From positions 1 through 64,000 of IMG/VR virus record IMGVR_UViG_3300023174_005338: 64,000 nt of DNA; one strand, 5' to 3'. A model generated the notes under the pieces. The model saw only the letters and a program-made list of their open reading frames with translations. It was not told the origin of the DNA and ran no database searches. This DNA comes from a virus. Positions 17,476-25,315 of the stretch are shown piece after piece (position 1 is the first letter of the stretch; the number at the start of each line of letters is the position of its first letter). The position numbers and the translations under genes are program-made.

Positions 17476-18053
17476 TGAGCGCAGACATTGATATTGACCT
17501 AGCCCATAGAGAACAATTATTAAAATTGATCCAAGCAACGCCAGCACGACAACTGTATCAAGGACAAGTGCGTAGACACAACAGCGGAGTATATCCAACT
17601 GACATGCCGTATGATCCTGTCAATGCCTGCGCGGCCATTGACTATGAAACCGCTGAACAGTTGGGATACTTCAAGATAGATCTACTCAACATGACAGTGT
17701 ATCAACTGATACAGGATCAAGCACATTATGATCGCATGCTGGTTGCTGATCCGCCATGGTCCAAATTGTGGACCGACAGTGAATGGGCCCAGCAACTAGT
17801 GCATGTGGGAAACTATACAGAATTGTTGAAAACCATGCGTCCTGACAGCATACCCAGGATGGCAGCATTTATCAGTATTATTCGTCCAGGCAAAACACAC
17901 TTGCAAAACCAACCCTGGGACCGGGTTTTTGCTTCAGTATGGGATGGCGACGACAGCCGCGGTTTTGTGTTCAAACAAAGCCATGCTGTCAGTTACGCAG
18001 CCTTGGTGGCCCTGCACATGAATCTACTCAACTCGTCGTACCAGAGTAATTGA
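17475..18053 (+). CDS. Miniature DnaE-like (family C polymerase) palm protein
   Basis: 192 residues. Four blocks line up in order with bacterial Pol III alpha. (1) D4-I-D6-I-D8 followed by R-E-Q-L-L matches the DFDVDF block with two catalytic Asp. (2) H-N-S-G-V then G-Y-F-K-I-D69-L-L-N matches HAGGV and VKFDFLG, the third catalytic Asp. (3) M-R-P-D-S-I then I-I-R-P-G-K (135-140) matches LQPDCF and LFRPGP. (4) K-Q-S-H-A-V-S-Y-A (167-175) matches NKSHSAAYA. The PHP, thumb and C-terminal domains and most of the fingers are absent. Polymerase activity is unproven; it could be a regulatory decoy or nucleotide binder. Confidence 0.75.
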   Translation: MSADIDIDLAHREQLLKLIQATPARQLYQGQVRRHNSGVYPTDMPYDPVNACAAIDYETAEQLGYFKIDLLNMTVYQLIQDQAHYDRMLVADPPWSKLWTDSEWAQQLVHVGNYTELLKTMRPDSIPRMAAFISIIRPGKTHLQNQPWDRVFASVWDGDDSRGFVFKQSHAVSYAALVALHMNLLNSSYQSN

Positions 18054-18401
18054 TTTTCTCTTGCTTTTTTTGCGGCTTATTTCGCTGAGACTGCATATGG
18101 GCCCGTGTAGTATTTCCAGATCCTTGTTGGTAAAGGTGCGCAGATAAGGACGAAAAATGTCCCACTCGCCTTTTAAGAATATGTTGATAGGCACAGTTCT
18201 GTTGCTTTCCCACCACCACACATTGGCCAGTTCAAGGAATCTGCGTTTGATTTCTATGTCTTGGATCGCTCCAAAATCATAGATCGTGGTTATGGCATCG
18301 TCTTGATTTTGAATGATACCCACATATTCCGTGGTAGCATACACACACAAGGTGATAAACGGATATTTCTCCGCTAGTTGGGCAAAAAAGTCTGTGCTCA
18401 T
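18024..18401 (-). CDS. Conserved small phage protein, convergent with the DnaE-like gene
   Basis: 125 residues on the minus strand, overlapping the 3' end of the DnaE-like gene by 30 nt. The sequence is compact, with W-W-W-E-S-N-R-x-V-P-I-N-I-F-L-K near 62 and a basic C-terminal tail (R-K-K-S-K-R-K). Similar proteins occur in T4-like phages, but no function is known to me. The basic end suggests nucleic-acid contact. Confidence 0.68.
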   Translation of the reverse strand: MSTDFFAQLAEKYPFITLCVYATTEYVGIIQNQDDAITTIYDFGAIQDIEIKRRFLELANVWWWESNRTVPINIFLKGEWDIFRPYLRTFTNKDLEILHGPICSLSEISRKKSKRKSITLVRRVE

Positions 18402-18450
18402 AAGTCTAGGATATTTACCAAACCCTTTTTGTACCCTGTGCAGATCACGC

Positions 18451-18456
18451 TAAATA
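18451..18456 (+). promoter_or_regulatory. Late-type promoter element TAAATA
   Basis: GCTAAATA with 6 nt between the motif and ATG 18463. A late start at the usual distance would give a leaderless mRNA. Confidence 0.65.
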
Positions 18457-18462
18457 CTCTGT

Positions 18463-19608
18463 ATGTATTCAACCCAAGTCTATATCTATCAGCAGATCAC
18501 CAGAGTCCTGCTCATGGACACAGGTGCGGGCGAAACTTTTATCTATAGGTATGATCCTGTGTACGCAAAACAACTGACAATTAACAAAGGTGTAGACAAT
18601 GTGCTGTTGTTTGAATTTATCAATCAACAAGAAAAGCCTGTAAACATCACGGGTAGCACGTTCCTGTTCCGGGTGATCAGCACCGCCGGCGACGAATTAT
18701 TGCTGGAAAAACCCATGGTCACGTTGAATGCGGCCACCGGGCGTGCCAAGGTCACTTTGACCAGTGCTGAACTGCTGGAGGTCCTAGCACAGCCGGCCAA
18801 CTACAGCATACAACGCAGCAGTGGCAATCTGGTAGAAGCAGTGTTTACCAATGCACAGGCCGGCGCCCGTGCTCCTGCGAATATCGTAGACAGCATACTG
18901 CCACAGTATGTTCCAAGTGCACCACTCACAATACCCACTATCAAGCTCAGTGCTCAGGGCAGCCCAGATGGTATTGGGTGGACTCAATGGCCCAGCAATC
19001 CATATTATTCTGGAAATCCCAATGGTGGAAATTATTACAACAGTTTTTTAAACACTGAATATTTTAGTAGTTTTATTGAACCCACAAAAGGCATTACCAC
19101 AGTGCAGATGACCTTGGTAGGGTACACCGGCACAATCAAGGCACAGGCCGCAGAAAACTATCAAAGCATATTTTACAATGTCACAGAGAGTACTACCTAC
19201 TACGACGAAACCAGAACCATATACATGAACATTGTAGGATGGCATCCTATAATTAGATTGTGTTTCAACAACAGCATTTTTGCTGTGCCAGATCAACCTG
19301 GCACTCCGGCCATAGCCACAGCCATTACAGAAAACGGTGTGGTCACTGCCATCAACGTGGTCAACGGTGGAAATGGTTATCTGGCACCACCCAAGATCAA
19401 CATCATAGGCAGCGGTTCTGGAGCCACAGCCGAAGCCACCATCTCGGGTGGTGTGGTCACAGGTATCACAGTGACCAATGGCGGCAGTGGTTATTGGTAT
19501 CTACCCAATGCAGGTTCGACCAGCGTGGTCAGTCCTGCTCCTCCGTCGACATCCAGTGCTGCTGTGGTAATCAGCACCGGTTATGTGGTTGATCTATTGT
19601 ATAGATAA
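18463..19608 (+). CDS. Probable virion structural protein
   Basis: 381 residues, beta-rich and low in charged residues. The N-terminal part (residues 35-135) resembles baseplate/fibre upper-protein domains (F-x-F-I-N-Q-Q-E-K-P-V-N-I-T-G-S-T-F). The C-terminal third holds two G-N/S-G-Y repeats (V-V-N-G-G-N-G-Y and V-T-N-G-G-S-G-Y) typical of phage adhesin or fibre domains. The late promoter 6 nt before the ATG supports a virion role. Exact location in the particle is unknown. Confidence 0.65.
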   Translation: MYSTQVYIYQQITRVLLMDTGAGETFIYRYDPVYAKQLTINKGVDNVLLFEFINQQEKPVNITGSTFLFRVISTAGDELLLEKPMVTLNAATGRAKVTLTSAELLEVLAQPANYSIQRSSGNLVEAVFTNAQAGARAPANIVDSILPQYVPSAPLTIPTIKLSAQGSPDGIGWTQWPSNPYYSGNPNGGNYYNSFLNTEYFSSFIEPTKGITTVQMTLVGYTGTIKAQAAENYQSIFYNVTESTTYYDETRTIYMNIVGWHPIIRLCFNNSIFAVPDQPGTPAIATAITENGVVTAINVVNGGNGYLAPPKINIIGSGSGATAEATISGGVVTGITVTNGGSGYWYLPNAGSTSVVSPAPPSTSSAAVVISTGYVVDLLYR

Positions 19609-19620
19609 TACCAAACACTG

Positions 19621-19649
19621 TTGAATTTTACCAAAAATCATGTTAAAAT
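19621..19649 (+). promoter_or_regulatory. Sigma70-like promoter of the primase gene, leaderless geometry
   Basis: TTGAAT (19621-19626), 17-nt spacer and TAAAAT (19644-19649). The ATG at 19656 is 6 nt downstream of the -10 box, at the expected transcription start. No Shine-Dalgarno sequence is visible. Confidence 0.62.
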
Positions 19650-19655
19650 AACAAC

Positions 19656-20660
19656 ATGATCGATGTGATTTCTTACTTGCCCGCACGACGCAAGCCCAGT
19701 GCTTCGGGTTGGATCAGTTTCAATGCACCCTGCTGTATACACAACAGTGAAAGTGCGGATCGTCGCAGTAGGGGTGGTATCAAAACTTCAGATGCAGGGT
19801 GGAGTTATCACTGTTTCAACTGTGGCTACACTGCTAGTTTTATCTTAGGTCGCAATCTCAGTTTCAAGGCACGCAAGCTGATGTCATGGTTGGGGGTACC
19901 AGCAGAAGAAATAGAACGCATCAACTTAGAAAGTCTACGCCATCGTAGCATGGAAGGTCTACTTTCTGATCGTCAAAGGTTGAGCAATACCTTGCAAGGC
20001 ATAGAGTTTGAAGAACGTGACCTGCCACCAGCTGCAGAACTGGTCACTACAAAACATAATCTGCACTGGAATTACTTGCGTGGCCGTGCCGTACCAGAAA
20101 GCTATCCTGTGATGACTGTGTTAGAAAATGACAGTGTGCATTGGACACGTCCACAGGTCATAGTGCCATTTACCTATGACGATCGCGTGGTAGGTTACAG
20201 TAGCCGCATGCTGGACAATCGTCAGCCTCGGTACATACATGACACACAGCCTGGCTATGTGTTTGGCACAGACTTACAAGGTGCTGACTGGCGTTATGCC
20301 ATAGTGGTTGAAGGTGTGTTTGATGCACTTGGCATTGGAGGCTTGGCTGTGTTGCATGCCGAGATCAATGACGCACAGGTCAGACTCATACGCAGTCTAG
20401 ATCGTGAAGTCATAGTGGTACCTGATCAAGACGCGGCAGGCATGAAGTTAGTAGACCGTGCAGTAGAACTAGGCTGGAGTGTAAGCATGCCTGCATGGCC
20501 CGCGGATGTCAAAGATGTCAATGATGCTGTGATTCGTTGGGGAAAGGTAGCAACTTTGATAACTATCATGCAGTCCAGAGAAACCAGTAAAATTAAAATA
20601 GAACTAAGGAAGAAAGCACTCTTAAAAAGACTTAAACAATCAAAGATTGTAACTTCTTAA
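19656..20660 (+). CDS. 61: gp61-like DNA primase
   Basis: 334 residues. The zinc-binding head has C26/C27/H29 and C53-F-N-C56. The TOPRIM catalytic core has the glutamate at E219 (V-V-E-G-V-F-D-A-L) and the Asp pair D258/D260 (V-P-D-Q-D-A-A-G). It makes RNA primers for the lagging strand together with the gp41-type helicase encoded just downstream. Its last 29 nt overlap the convergent homing-endonuclease gene, so the basic C-terminal tail may have been shaped by that insertion. Confidence 0.9.
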   Translation: MIDVISYLPARRKPSASGWISFNAPCCIHNSESADRRSRGGIKTSDAGWSYHCFNCGYTASFILGRNLSFKARKLMSWLGVPAEEIERINLESLRHRSMEGLLSDRQRLSNTLQGIEFEERDLPPAAELVTTKHNLHWNYLRGRAVPESYPVMTVLENDSVHWTRPQVIVPFTYDDRVVGYSSRMLDNRQPRYIHDTQPGYVFGTDLQGADWRYAIVVEGVFDALGIGGLAVLHAEINDAQVRLIRSLDREVIVVPDQDAAGMKLVDRAVELGWSVSMPAWPADVKDVNDAVIRWGKVATLITIMQSRETSKIKIELRKKALLKRLKQSKIVTS

Positions 20661-21261
20661 GTCTCCATGTTTCTTTTTGTTTTTCAATTTGTTCTGCTGA
20701 CCTTTTTCTTCCTTTCAAGGCCGCACTTACTTTAGCATTCCATTCTTTTGAGTGTTCAACTTTTTTAAGTGCCATTCGTCTTTTCTCTATGGTGTCTTTA
20801 GTTTGTTTTAGACCTGTGTGTGATATGCTATTCTTTTTCCTACGTTCTAAACTATGTTTTACCCCAGTGAGAGATTTCTGGATTTTTTCTTTTGTTTTTG
20901 TTGTTCTTGTTTTACCGCGGTTTGAATTGGCTCTTTTCAATTTGGTTTCTGCAGATTGAATAGCACCAATTGACCCTTCTCCGCCATCGGTACGGTTATG
21001 AAGAATTCCTGTATTGTTATTTTGCCTTCCATACCATCTTATTAATTTTCGTTCCAAAATAAATGCACCTATTTCAAGCAAGTCATGAGAAATAATTATA
21101 ATACGACCAGGCGGTGGAGTATGCACACCCTGATTGTTTTGTCTGTGCTGAATCCAAGCTCGTGGGCCAGAACCTTTACCTATATAATATGGTGTTCCAG
21201 AATTGCGTAGGTAGGCATACACATAAAAGCTATTGGGTGGAGATAATTTTGTAAATATCAT
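20632..21261 (-). CDS. Free-standing GIY-YIG homing endonuclease
   Basis: 209 residues. The nuclease head has V-Y-A-Y-L near residue 14 and P-Y-Y-I-G-K-G near 25, the GIY-YIG signature, with a catalytic-type Glu in the L-E-R-K-L-I region. Two or more NUMOD3-like DNA-binding repeats (G-x-K-H-S and [10 protein letters not shown]) follow in a Lys-rich tail. It is inserted in reverse between primase and helicase, like T4 seg genes. Start set at 21261 because AAAGGAG lies 8 nt upstream; an upstream in-frame ATG would place that site inside the coding sequence. Confidence 0.88.
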   Translation of the reverse strand: MIFTKLSPPNSFYVYAYLRNSGTPYYIGKGSGPRAWIQHRQNNQGVHTPPPGRIIIISHDLLEIGAFILERKLIRWYGRQNNNTGILHNRTDGGEGSIGAIQSAETKLKRANSNRGKTRTTKTKEKIQKSLTGVKHSLERRKKNSISHTGLKQTKDTIEKRRMALKKVEHSKEWNAKVSAALKGRKRSAEQIEKQKETWRLKKLQSLIV

Positions 21262-21322
21262 TGCTGGTGCTCCTTTCAAGCATTAGAGTAGTTGGACATT
21301 GGCGTGTCGCGAACTACACCTT

Positions 21323-21328
21323 TATTTA
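21323..21328 (-). promoter_or_regulatory. Minus-strand late-type element TAAATA
   Basis: TATTTA on the plus strand reads TAAATA upstream of the homing endonuclease, giving a predicted leader of about 55 nt that contains the AAAGGAG site. Confidence 0.45.
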
Positions 21329-21338
21329 GTCAATTGAG

Positions 21339-21367
21339 TTGTTTTGTCTATAGTATTCTGTTATACT
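21339..21367 (+). promoter_or_regulatory. Sigma70-like promoter of the helicase gene
   Basis: TTGTTT (21339-21344), 17-nt spacer and TATACT (21362-21367), ahead of the ATG at 21390. Confidence 0.55.
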
Positions 21368-21389
21368 CTTAAAATAGCTGATAGAAAAT

Positions 21390-22787
21390 ATGATTACAGA
21401 TTATAATTTGGCAGTGCAACGTCTCTTTTTAGAGATGATGATTTCTGACGCAGAATTGTTCGTCAGAGTTCAAAATATTTACAATCCCGAAAACTTTGAT
21501 CGCAGTCTGCGACCGGTTGCAGAATTTTTGAAACAACATTGTAATGAATATAAAACACTACCTACGCCAGAACAAATAAATGCCGCAACAGGAATCAAAC
21601 TTGAGCCAATACTTGATCTAAATGAAGGTCACTGTGATTGGGCGTTAAACACATTCGAAGGATTTACTCGACGTCAAGAACTAGAGCGGGCAATCTTGAA
21701 GTCAGCAGACCTGCTGGAAAAAGGTGAGTATGATCCTGTGGAGAAGTTGATCAAGGATGCGGTACAGATCAGCTTGACCAAGGACATGGGCACAGACTAC
21801 TGGTCTGATCCCAAAGCTCGTATCAACAAATACTTTAATAGCGGTGGACAAGTTTCAACAGGTTGGCCACAGATGGACAAGATCTTGTATGGTGGATTCA
21901 GCAGAGGCGAACTCAACATTTTTGCAGGTGGATCAGGTTCTGGTAAATCCTTGGTCATGATGAACATTGCTTTGAGCTGGTTGCAGGCTGGCTTGTCGGG
22001 GGTGTATATCAGTTTGGAACTCAGTGAAGAACTGTGTGCCCTGAGAACTGATGCCATGTTGGCCGGAATGAGCACCAAAGAAATACGCAAGGACATTGAT
22101 CAGACCGAGCTCAAGGTCAAACTTGTGAGCAAGAAAGCCGGACAATATCGTATCAAGGCCCTGCCGGCGCAAAGCAACATCAATGACATACGAAGCTACA
22201 TCAAAGAAGTACAAGTGCAAACAGGATTGAAAGTGGACTTTGTCATGTGTGATTACTTGGACTTGTTGATGCCTGTGAGCGCCAAGGTCAGTCCCAATGA
22301 TCTGTTTGTCAAAGACAAGTATGTTTCAGAAGAACTGCGTAACTTGGCCAAAGAGCTCAATGTGTTGTTTGTGACAGCCAGCCAGTTGAATAGATCGGCC
22401 GTGGAAGAAATTGAGTTCGACCACAGTCATATTTCGGGCGGTATCTCAAAGATCAACACAGCAGACAATGTGTTTGGCATCTTTACCAGCCGAGCCATGC
22501 GTGAACGTGGCAAGTATCAGATACAGTGTATGAAAAGTCGTAGTAGCACAGGTGTAGGACAAAAGATTGACTTGGACTACAACATTGAAACCATGCGTAT
22601 CACTGATCCAGGTGAAGAAGCAGGGCCAGTTAACTCTTTCAAGAAACCTGATATTTTAACCAGCATCAAAACACAAAGTCGTATGACCACACCTGCAGAA
22701 GAAGAAATTGTAGAATCTGGCAAAATAACCGCTGATGTTCAGAGCGCAAAACTAAAACAGTTGTTGGGAAAGATAAAGACCACATGA
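21390..22787 (+). CDS. 41: Replicative DNA helicase, DnaB/gp41-like
   Basis: 465 residues. The N-terminal helical domain (1-130) is joined to a RecA-like ATPase with Walker A G-G-S-G-S-G-K-S (180-187) and Walker B F-V-M-C-D-Y-L-D-L. H3-like T-A-S-Q-L-N-R-S and a C-terminal R-S-S-T-G-V-G region follow, as in DnaB-family hexameric helicases. It unwinds the fork and stimulates the primase. An A/K-rich tail could contact gp32 or gp61. It ends in an ATGA overlap with the oxygenase gene. Confidence 0.92.
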   Translation: MITDYNLAVQRLFLEMMISDAELFVRVQNIYNPENFDRSLRPVAEFLKQHCNEYKTLPTPEQINAATGIKLEPILDLNEGHCDWALNTFEGFTRRQELERAILKSADLLEKGEYDPVEKLIKDAVQISLTKDMGTDYWSDPKARINKYFNSGGQVSTGWPQMDKILYGGFSRGELNIFAGGSGSGKSLVMMNIALSWLQAGLSGVYISLELSEELCALRTDAMLAGMSTKEIRKDIDQTELKVKLVSKKAGQYRIKALPAQSNINDIRSYIKEVQVQTGLKVDFVMCDYLDLLMPVSAKVSPNDLFVKDKYVSEELRNLAKELNVLFVTASQLNRSAVEEIEFDHSHISGGISKINTADNVFGIFTSRAMRERGKYQIQCMKSRSSTGVGQKIDLDYNIETMRITDPGEEAGPVNSFKKPDILTSIKTQSRMTTPAEEEIVESGKITADVQSAKLKQLLGKIKTT

Positions 22788-23296
22788 ACCAACAAGCCTT
22801 GGATACTGCCATTCAACTCAGACCGGATTTATGGTCTATCAAAGAAATCTTGTTTGAGGATGAATTAAATTATCTGTTGTCTACCATTGAAAATGAAACA
22901 GATTGGATCAAAATTGATGGACAACAAACTCTCAACAGAGAACAAGTCGCTTGGAAACCGGATGGAATATGTGATTGGCTCTGGTGTAAGTTATCTGAAT
23001 TAGATTTTTCAAGACTTGGTTTAAAATTTCGCACTGCGATGATCTGGAAAGATCAAGCCAGGTATAAAATCGATAATCATTTTGACAACGATCAAGTCAC
23101 GGCTGCCATGCAAATTTATCTTAGCGAAGACCGTGCCGATCTAGGAACTTGGTTTGAAAATTCCGTGGAAATAGCTTTCAAACAAAATACCGGTTATATC
23201 ATGCATAATAGAAACAGATTGATCCATGGCATGAAGAAATCTGTGCCTGACAATTACTCACGCCTGAGTTTTTATGCTCTATTTGATCGCCTTTGA
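22784..23296 (+). CDS. 2-oxoglutarate/Fe(II)-dependent oxygenase-like protein
   Basis: 170 residues. The double-stranded beta-helix iron site is H99-F-D101 and H148, with R160 (S-R-L-S-F-Y) as the likely 2-oxoglutarate ligand. The protein is short but contains the full facial triad. Substrates in this family include proline, lysine, sugars and nucleotides; none can be assigned here. It follows the helicase with a 4-nt overlap and precedes a radical SAM gene, so the two may form a modification pair. Confidence 0.72.
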   Translation: MNQQALDTAIQLRPDLWSIKEILFEDELNYLLSTIENETDWIKIDGQQTLNREQVAWKPDGICDWLWCKLSELDFSRLGLKFRTAMIWKDQARYKIDNHFDNDQVTAAMQIYLSEDRADLGTWFENSVEIAFKQNTGYIMHNRNRLIHGMKKSVPDNYSRLSFYALFDRL

Positions 23297-23320
23297 TCAC
23301 GACAAAAACAAAGGTTAAAA

Positions 23321-24331
23321 ATGATTGCGTATAAAGACATCAGAGATGTTCATTTAGAAATCTCTAGCCTTTGCAACGCCAGTTGTCCTTGGTGTCCTAG
23401 AACATTCTGGGGGTATCCCTACAACGGCGGGTATCCTGAAACCAATCTCAGTTTAACACAAGCACGACATATATTTCGCCCTGAGTTTTTACAACAGTTG
23501 ACCAGTATTCGTATCAACGGCAATTTTGGTGACATCGTTATGAATCCAGAAGGGCCGGCAATAGTAGACTATTTTTTCTCTCACAATCCAGACCTTGAAG
23601 TAACTATCAGTACCAATGGCGGTGCTAGAAACAAAGATTTTTGGACTAGACTGGCACATACACCAGCTACCGTGCAATTTTGTTTAGATGGGCTCAAGGA
23701 CACACATCATCTTTACCGACAAAACACACAATGGTCCACGGTTATTAAGAATGCCAAAGAATTTATCAGTGCAGGCGGATACGCTGTTTGGAGTATGATT
23801 CCATTTGATCACAATAGACATCAAATTGATGCCTGCAAAAAAATAAGCCAAGACCTAGGATTCAAAGAGTTTGAATTAAAAAATGATGGACGTGATACTG
23901 CGCCGGTGTTTAATCAGCATGGTCATTTAGTTCATGTCATGGGCAACTACACAGGTGAACTCAACTTTGAGACTTTGTTGCACAAGAAAAAAACAGACAC
24001 TGTTTTACTACAAGACATCACAACTAATCGAGTTCCTGCCGCATCTATCAGCTGTGAAACAAAAAATCTTAAATCCATTTATGTCTCAGCTGCTGGTGAT
24101 GTTAGCCCATGTTGCTACACAGGTTTTTATCCTAAGACATATGGTGCAGGACAATATCATCAAGCGGCCAATGCACAGTTGATTCCACTAATAGTTAAAA
24201 ACAATGCTTTAGAATACTCCTTGCAAGAATGCGTAGAATGGTTTAAATCTGTTGAAAAATCGTGGAAAATACCAAACTATGAGCAAGGACGTTTGATTAT
24301 TTGTGATGACAACTGTGGCCAAAACCAATAA
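23321..24331 (+). CDS. Radical SAM enzyme with SPASM-like C-terminus
   Basis: 336 residues. The [4Fe-4S]/SAM site is C18-x3-C22-x2-C25 and a substrate-barrel region (T-N-G-G near 93) follows. A C-terminal Cys set (C-E-T-K, S-P-C-C-Y, and C-D-D-N-C-G at the end) suggests auxiliary iron-sulfur clusters, as in SPASM proteins that modify peptides. Target unknown. Rather A/T-rich, like the preceding oxygenase. A phage IscU/IscA pair at 30.4 kb could help mature its clusters. Confidence 0.85.
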   Translation: MIAYKDIRDVHLEISSLCNASCPWCPRTFWGYPYNGGYPETNLSLTQARHIFRPEFLQQLTSIRINGNFGDIVMNPEGPAIVDYFFSHNPDLEVTISTNGGARNKDFWTRLAHTPATVQFCLDGLKDTHHLYRQNTQWSTVIKNAKEFISAGGYAVWSMIPFDHNRHQIDACKKISQDLGFKEFELKNDGRDTAPVFNQHGHLVHVMGNYTGELNFETLLHKKKTDTVLLQDITTNRVPAASISCETKNLKSIYVSAAGDVSPCCYTGFYPKTYGAGQYHQAANAQLIPLIVKNNALEYSLQECVEWFKSVEKSWKIPNYEQGRLIICDDNCGQNQ

Positions 24332-24334
24332 ATA
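24329..24334 (+). promoter_or_regulatory. Late-type promoter element ATAAATA
   Basis: The element overlaps the radical SAM stop codon and precedes the structural-region gene at 24356 by 21 nt. Confidence 0.5.
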
Positions 24335-24355
24335 ATAAAAAGGTCCTGGCCCAAA

Positions 24356-24604
24356 ATGCAGAAAAAAACAAAAAGTCTATTAGAAGAATTAGATGCCATG
24401 TACATTCAGCGCGATCAGCGCCATGTCATAGAAAACCGTGCCAGCAACGTGATTGCCAGTGCCATACGTTTGATGGAGCAGATTGATGATTCTTATCCTG
24501 CTGAACAGGCAGAAAATCTCAAACGCAAATTGCTCAATGCTATAAATCAGCGTGATCCCAACAAGTTTACTCGAACAGTGAGACGCACCGATGCAAATTC
24601 ATGA
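24356..24604 (+). CDS. Small helical protein, start of the virion gene block
   Basis: 82 residues, almost wholly helical and basic at the end (T-V-R-R-T). No motif is recognised. It overlaps the next gene by 14 nt and follows a late-type promoter, so it is probably expressed with structural genes. Confidence 0.65.
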   Translation: MQKKTKSLLEELDAMYIQRDQRHVIENRASNVIASAIRLMEQIDDSYPAEQAENLKRKLLNAINQRDPNKFTRTVRRTDANS

Positions 24605-25313
24605 AATAACACAATGTAAGTTAGACGAAGGCTTGGGCAACTTGTTGGGCAAAGCTGCCGGCGGAATCGCCAAAGGAGCCAATTGGCTGGCACAGAAAAC
24701 ATCTCCTGTGGGCGATTTCAAACGTGCCTACACTGGATCAATGGCGTCGCAACAAACGGCCATGCTAGGGAAAAAAGTTGCTGACATCTGGGCTCGCTAT
24801 GATCAGCAACTACGAGCTGCCACACCTGATCCAACCCAGTATGCTGATCTATATCCCAAATCACTGGCAGCGTTTGTACAAAAAAATCTCCTGGGCGGTC
24901 AGTCTTTGTCCTATGCTACCAACAAACAACAAATCAACCAGCTTATCAGTGACATTACCAACAACAGAGACAATCCACAAAAGGTGGCACAAGGCATGGC
25001 CAAACTGGTGCAACAGGCCGCGGTCAGTCAACAAGATGTGAATCAGACACAAGGTCTGGCCAAGGTGGTCAGCGTGCAACCGGCTGTGATACAATACAGG
25101 AATGTCAACTATGCCATTGACAACAATGGTCAATGGGCCAATCAAACCACAGGTCGTGTGCCCGATGAAAGTTTCCAAGCATTCCTAGATCAGGAACTGA
25201 TCAAAGCTGGCGGATCAGCACCAACCGGATCTACTGTTGCGTCTGCTCCGTCGACATCGCCGCTGGGTCAGAATGTCAGACGTTCGACACGTAAACGTCC
25301 AGGTACAGTTTGA
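24591..25313 (+). CDS. Hypothetical late protein
   Basis: 240 residues. A short N-terminal leader (M-Q-I-H-E-I-T-Q) resembles those seen on several cyanophage virion-block proteins. It is followed by a Gly/Ala helix, a Gln/Asn-rich helical body and a low-complexity Ser/Thr/Pro tail ending in basic residues. Function unknown. It is stop/start coupled to the large nucleotidyltransferase-ligase gene. Confidence 0.62.
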   Translation: MQIHEITQCKLDEGLGNLLGKAAGGIAKGANWLAQKTSPVGDFKRAYTGSMASQQTAMLGKKVADIWARYDQQLRAATPDPTQYADLYPKSLAAFVQKNLLGGQSLSYATNKQQINQLISDITNNRDNPQKVAQGMAKLVQQAAVSQQDVNQTQGLAKVVSVQPAVIQYRNVNYAIDNNGQWANQTTGRVPDESFQAFLDQELIKAGGSAPTGSTVASAPSTSPLGQNVRRSTRKRPGTV

Positions 25314-25315
25314 TC

